In this document: in pieces, positions 58,670 to 61,103 of the stretch
Numbering within the stretch: the stretch's first letter is position 1
Layout: the number at the start of each line of letters is the position of its first letter
Source: Verrucomicrobiales bacterium
Lineage (GTDB): Bacteria > Verrucomicrobiota > Verrucomicrobiia > Verrucomicrobiales > SLCJ01
Length of the DNA stretch: 61,103 nucleotides
NCBI GenBank assembly: GCA_024636835.1
Contig: JAGXGH010000143.1
Coordinates: forward strand, 1-61,103
Direction of reading: 5' to 3'
Translations under genes and position numbers: made by a program
Notes under the pieces: generated by a model
The model's input: the letters and a program-made list of their open reading frames with translations, nothing else
What the model was told of the DNA's origin: nothing
Databases searched by the model: none

Positions 58670-60124
58670 CTAGACGTTCGGTTGATAGTTTACGGGCTCT
58701 TCGGTGATCGTAATGTCGTGTGGATGACTCTCGCGCAGGCCACCTGCGGTGATTCTCACGAACTCTGCTCGCTCGCGCAACTCATCTAAGGAGCTTGCTC
58801 CGACATAACCCATTCCCGAGCGCAATCCGCCCATCAGTTGGAACACCACATCTGCCAAGGGACCTTTGTAGGGAACTCGAGCCTCAACACCTTCAGCAAC
58901 CAGCTTACCACTACTATTCTGACCGTAGCGGTCACCGCTGCCCTTGCGCATCGCCTTGAGCGATCCCATGCCTCGATACTGTTTAAAACGTCGACCTTGG
59001 AAATGCACCGTCGCTCCCGGGCTCTCTCTCGTGCCGGCCAGGATCGAACCGAGCATCACGATGTCTGCACCCGCAGCCAGCGCCTTTGCCACGTCACCTG
59101 AGTAACGAATTCCGCCATCCGCGATCACAGGAACGCCAACACTCCGGCAGTAAGACGCGACATTTTGAATCGCTGTGAACTGCGGCATTCCAACGCCAGA
59201 AATCACCCGAGTCGTGCAAATTGAACCAGGGCCAACTCCGACCTTCACAGCAGCGGCTCCTGCTTCGACAAGATCCTTCGCTCCAGCGGCAGTCACCACG
59301 TTTCCAGCAATCACCGGCACGTCGACTTTTTCCTTCACCATGCGAATTACATCCATCACACGACTGGTGTGACCAGTTGCCGCGTCGATGAACAATGCAT
59401 CCGCGCCGGCAGCAACCAATGCCACAGCTCGTTCGACGCAATCCGGACCGACACCAATCGCCGCACCGCAGCGCAGGCGGCCATGCGGGTCTTTCGATGC
59501 ATTGGTGAACATCGCACGCTTCTCGATATCCGCGCCTGTGATCAATCCGGTAAGCTCGCCTCGATCGTTGATCAAAGGCAGTTTTTCGATGCGGTTTTCA
59601 TGCAAGATCCGTCGAGCATCTTCGATCGTAGTCGTCTCAAAGCCTGTGACCAATCGATCGATAGGCGTCATCACGTCAGACACTTTGGCCTCATCATCTT
59701 CTAAAATACGCACGTCACGTCCAGTGATCATGCCTTCCAACTTCTCGTCCTCATTGATCACGGGGAAGCCGGAGAACCCATGCTCATCCATGATCGCCTT
59801 CACCTCGCCGATGGTTTGATCGCGGGTGACGGTCAAGGGATGTTGAATCACCGCGTTCTCAGAACGCTTCACGCGGGAAACCATCGAGGCTTGCTCTTCA
59901 ATGAGCATATTGCGATGGATCACGCCCATTCCTCCTTCACGGGCAAGCGCCACCGCGAGCTCGGATTCACTCACCGTATCCATCGCCGATGAGAGCACTG
60001 GAATGTTGAGCCGCATGTCTGCCGTCAAATTCGTCGTAAGATCCGCCTCACCCGGCAGGATCTCACTTAATTTCGGCACCAAAAGAACGTCGTCAAAGCT
60101 GAGACCAAGAGGAATTTCGCCCAT
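58670..60124 (-). CDS. guaB: Inosine-5'-monophosphate dehydrogenase
   Basis: 484 residues. A TIM-barrel with two CBS domains inserted at about 95-210 (GFSGFPVINEDEKLEGMITG). Catalytic loop GVGPGSICTTRVISGVG with the active-site Cys. Flap MGSLKAMRKGS. NAD-linked oxidation of IMP to XMP, first committed step of GMP synthesis. ATG 60124 gives the family start LSFDDVLLVPK. Confidence 0.97.
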   Translation of the reverse strand: MGEIPLGLSFDDVLLVPKLSEILPGEADLTTNLTADMRLNIPVLSSAMDTVSESELAVALAREGGMGVIHRNMLIEEQASMVSRVKRSENAVIQHPLTVTRDQTIGEVKAIMDEHGFSGFPVINEDEKLEGMITGRDVRILEDDEAKVSDVMTPIDRLVTGFETTTIEDARRILHENRIEKLPLINDRGELTGLITGADIEKRAMFTNASKDPHGRLRCGAAIGVGPDCVERAVALVAAGADALFIDAATGHTSRVMDVIRMVKEKVDVPVIAGNVVTAAGAKDLVEAGAAAVKVGVGPGSICTTRVISGVGMPQFTAIQNVASYCRSVGVPVIADGGIRYSGDVAKALAAGADIVMLGSILAGTRESPGATVHFQGRRFKQYRGMGSLKAMRKGSGDRYGQNSSGKLVAEGVEARVPYKGPLADVVFQLMGGLRSGMGYVGASSLDELRERAEFVRITAGGLRESHPHDITITEEPVNYQPNV

Positions 60125-60551
60125 GTCCTACTAAGAACAGGATTAAGCGATTGTCACTCGAAAATTCGCCAAGTGGCAGAAGTTTTTCCCATTTCCGGGG
60201 AGGGATGGCTTTCAGCCGTCCGTAGCTTTCTTTTATCGAGGATACTGAGACAGGATTTACAAGATTGTGCAGGATTGAAACCCCACATCGAGTTCCTGTT
60301 CCCCGTAGTTCCCTGTAGCCCCAACGTCATCGGGGTGAACCGAACTTGTCGAATTTTGGCCCTTCTTATCCCACGAGGGATACCCCATCCACCCATGTCA
60401 TACACGACAATTACGCGGCACATGGCGCTTATGCTTGATCATATCACCGTAGGCAATCCTCTCTCCATCACACCCCGAAAACCTGACTGATATACACACT
60501 GATGAACCCAATAACCCTTGCTTTTACCTGACAAGCACGGTTTTATCCATC
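60125..60551. other. Spacer between guaB and the selenoprotein gene
   Basis: No gene is seen. It contains a partial copy of the 140-bp repeat's left end (60197-60226, GGGGAGGGATGGCTTTCAGC, then CGTCCGTAGC) and a degenerate 9-bp array (60250-60277, ACAGGATTT, ACAAGATTG, TGCAGGATT). Confidence 0.6.
60197..60226 (+). repeat. Partial third copy of the 140-bp repeat's left end
   Basis: GGGATGGCTTTCAGCCGTCC forms a hairpin (GGATGGCT-TTC-AGCCGTCC, one G-T) followed by GTAGCTTTC, matching 9247-9278. Confidence 0.6.
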
Positions 60552-61073
60552 TTGACTGCCTCTGATGATATCTCACCCAGAGCTTATACGAATAAATACT
60601 GTTATCCCAAGAAAATCACCCTGAAGACCCTATTCCCGATCATCGCATCGCTCTTTGTGTCAGCACTTCTGTCTTCTTGTGGCGACAGCGAAAACTCCAG
60701 CAACTCCGAAGACACAACCCCTCCTCCTGAAATGAAGCGAATAGTATCTGTGCTCCAATCCGATGGGTGAGCCAACACTCCGAGAGCGGTCGCTCTCATC
60801 GAAGAATACGCGAAGAAGATCGACTTGGAATTGTCGATCGAGCGGACAATCGTTAAGACCGACGAAGACGTCCAGAAGCACAAGTTCATCGGAAGTCCGA
60901 CTGTCCGAATCAACGGGTTCGACGTGGATCCGACAGCCCGCAACGCGACCCAGTATGGCTTTACGTGACGCCTTCTAAACTGGACGCAGGGTGCGTCCGC
61001 CACAGAGAAGATGCTCCACGACGCCTTTATCGAGGCAGGCTGGATCGACCCAATAGAAGCAACCAAGGGATAA
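60552..61073 (+). CDS. Predicted selenoprotein: lipoprotein thioredoxin-like domain with two selenocysteines (TGA 60768 and 60966)
   Basis: Read through two in-frame TGAs, the frame gives 173 codons ending TAA 61071-61073. The N terminus is a lipoprotein signal (PIIASLFVSALLSSC). The domain reads RIVSVLQSDG-Sec-ANTPRAVALIEEYA, then KFIGSPTVRINGFDVDPTAR, then QYGFT-Sec-RLLNWTQG. This follows a thioredoxin-like family in which Cys-x-NTP, GSPT-x-R-x-N-G-x-D-x-x-P (with the cis-Pro) and S-C-R-x-Y are conserved. Both TGAs fall exactly on the two conserved Cys positions (codons 73 and 139), and each is followed by a perfect SECIS-like hairpin. The start is uncertain: TTG 60552 is the nearest candidate and CTG 60621 is possible. 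Confidence 0.85.
60782..60797 (+). promoter_or_regulatory. Candidate SECIS hairpin for UGA 60768
   Basis: GAGAGC, loop GGTC, GCTCTC: a perfect 6-bp stem starting 11 bases after the UGA. The loop GGUC is the apical-loop sequence of the E. coli formate dehydrogenase SECIS. Confidence 0.8.
60982..60998 (+). promoter_or_regulatory. Candidate SECIS hairpin for UGA 60966
   Basis: GGACGCA, loop GGG, TGCGTCC: a perfect 7-bp stem starting 13 bases after the UGA, with G in the first loop position. Confidence 0.78.
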
Positions 61074-61103
61074 CAAGTCGGTCCTGATCAACCGCCTACA
61101 CGC

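Overview
The window is 61.1 kb of bacterial chromosome with about 50 genes, GC-rich except for one AT-rich island. The gene content points to Verrucomicrobiota (Verrucomicrobiales-like). That is inferred from a PEP-CTERM surface protein, Tat-exported Gfo/Idh/MocA oxidoreductases, a sulfatase, an ECF sigma factor followed by a giant anti-sigma/VWA protein, a CIA30-fasciclin protein and repeat-rich spacers. No rRNA or tRNA gene was seen.

Layout. 1-9.2 kb: tail of pxpA, engB, an Rrf2 regulator divergent from cysE, a PpiD-like chaperone, metG, a lipoprotein and a predicted selenoprotein. 9.8-12.3 kb: gmhA and malQ on the minus strand. 12.3-17.1 kb: a variable region with hairpin repeats, an AT-rich segment carrying a Patescibacteria-like pseudopilin, a PEP-CTERM gene, a two-gene cassette encoding a Zn-ribbon/HTH/PD-(D/E)XK protein, and vapBC. 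17.1-29.1 kb: a minus-strand operon reading ECF sigma factor, anti-sigma/TPR/VWA protein (1408 aa), then a giant exported protein (about 2338 codons, interrupted by one in-frame TGA). 29.5-42 kb: mostly housekeeping (amidase, GT28 glycosyltransferase, HAD phosphatase, ACT protein, glgC, AsmA-like protein, scpA-scpB-pheA, truncated globin, SLC13 transporter, GNAT). 42.3-47.1 kb: three tandem Tat-dependent Gfo/Idh/MocA paralogues whose spacers carry remnants of the SLC13 gene. 47.3-54.2 kb: DEAD-box helicase, sulfatase, orphan double ABC permease, AIM24 protein and a hypothetical. 54.5-61.1 kb: DUF5069 protein, fasciclin protein, guaB-guaA, and a lipoprotein with two predicted selenocysteines.

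The strongest unusual signal is selenocysteine. Two thioredoxin-fold proteins continue in frame through UGA (8289; 60768 and 60966). Each UGA is followed at bacterial-SECIS spacing by a perfect hairpin, with apical loops CGTGAC, GGTC and GGG. The selA/B/C/D machinery must lie outside the window.

The spacers are not empty. They hold at least seven copies of a GTAG-headed hairpin whose arms covary around a constant core (REP/RAYT-like), several other covarying hairpin families, tandem arrays of 7-bp and 9-bp units with different sequences, a duplicated 140-bp unit, and a 103-bp element present twice in opposite orientation 4.2 kb apart.
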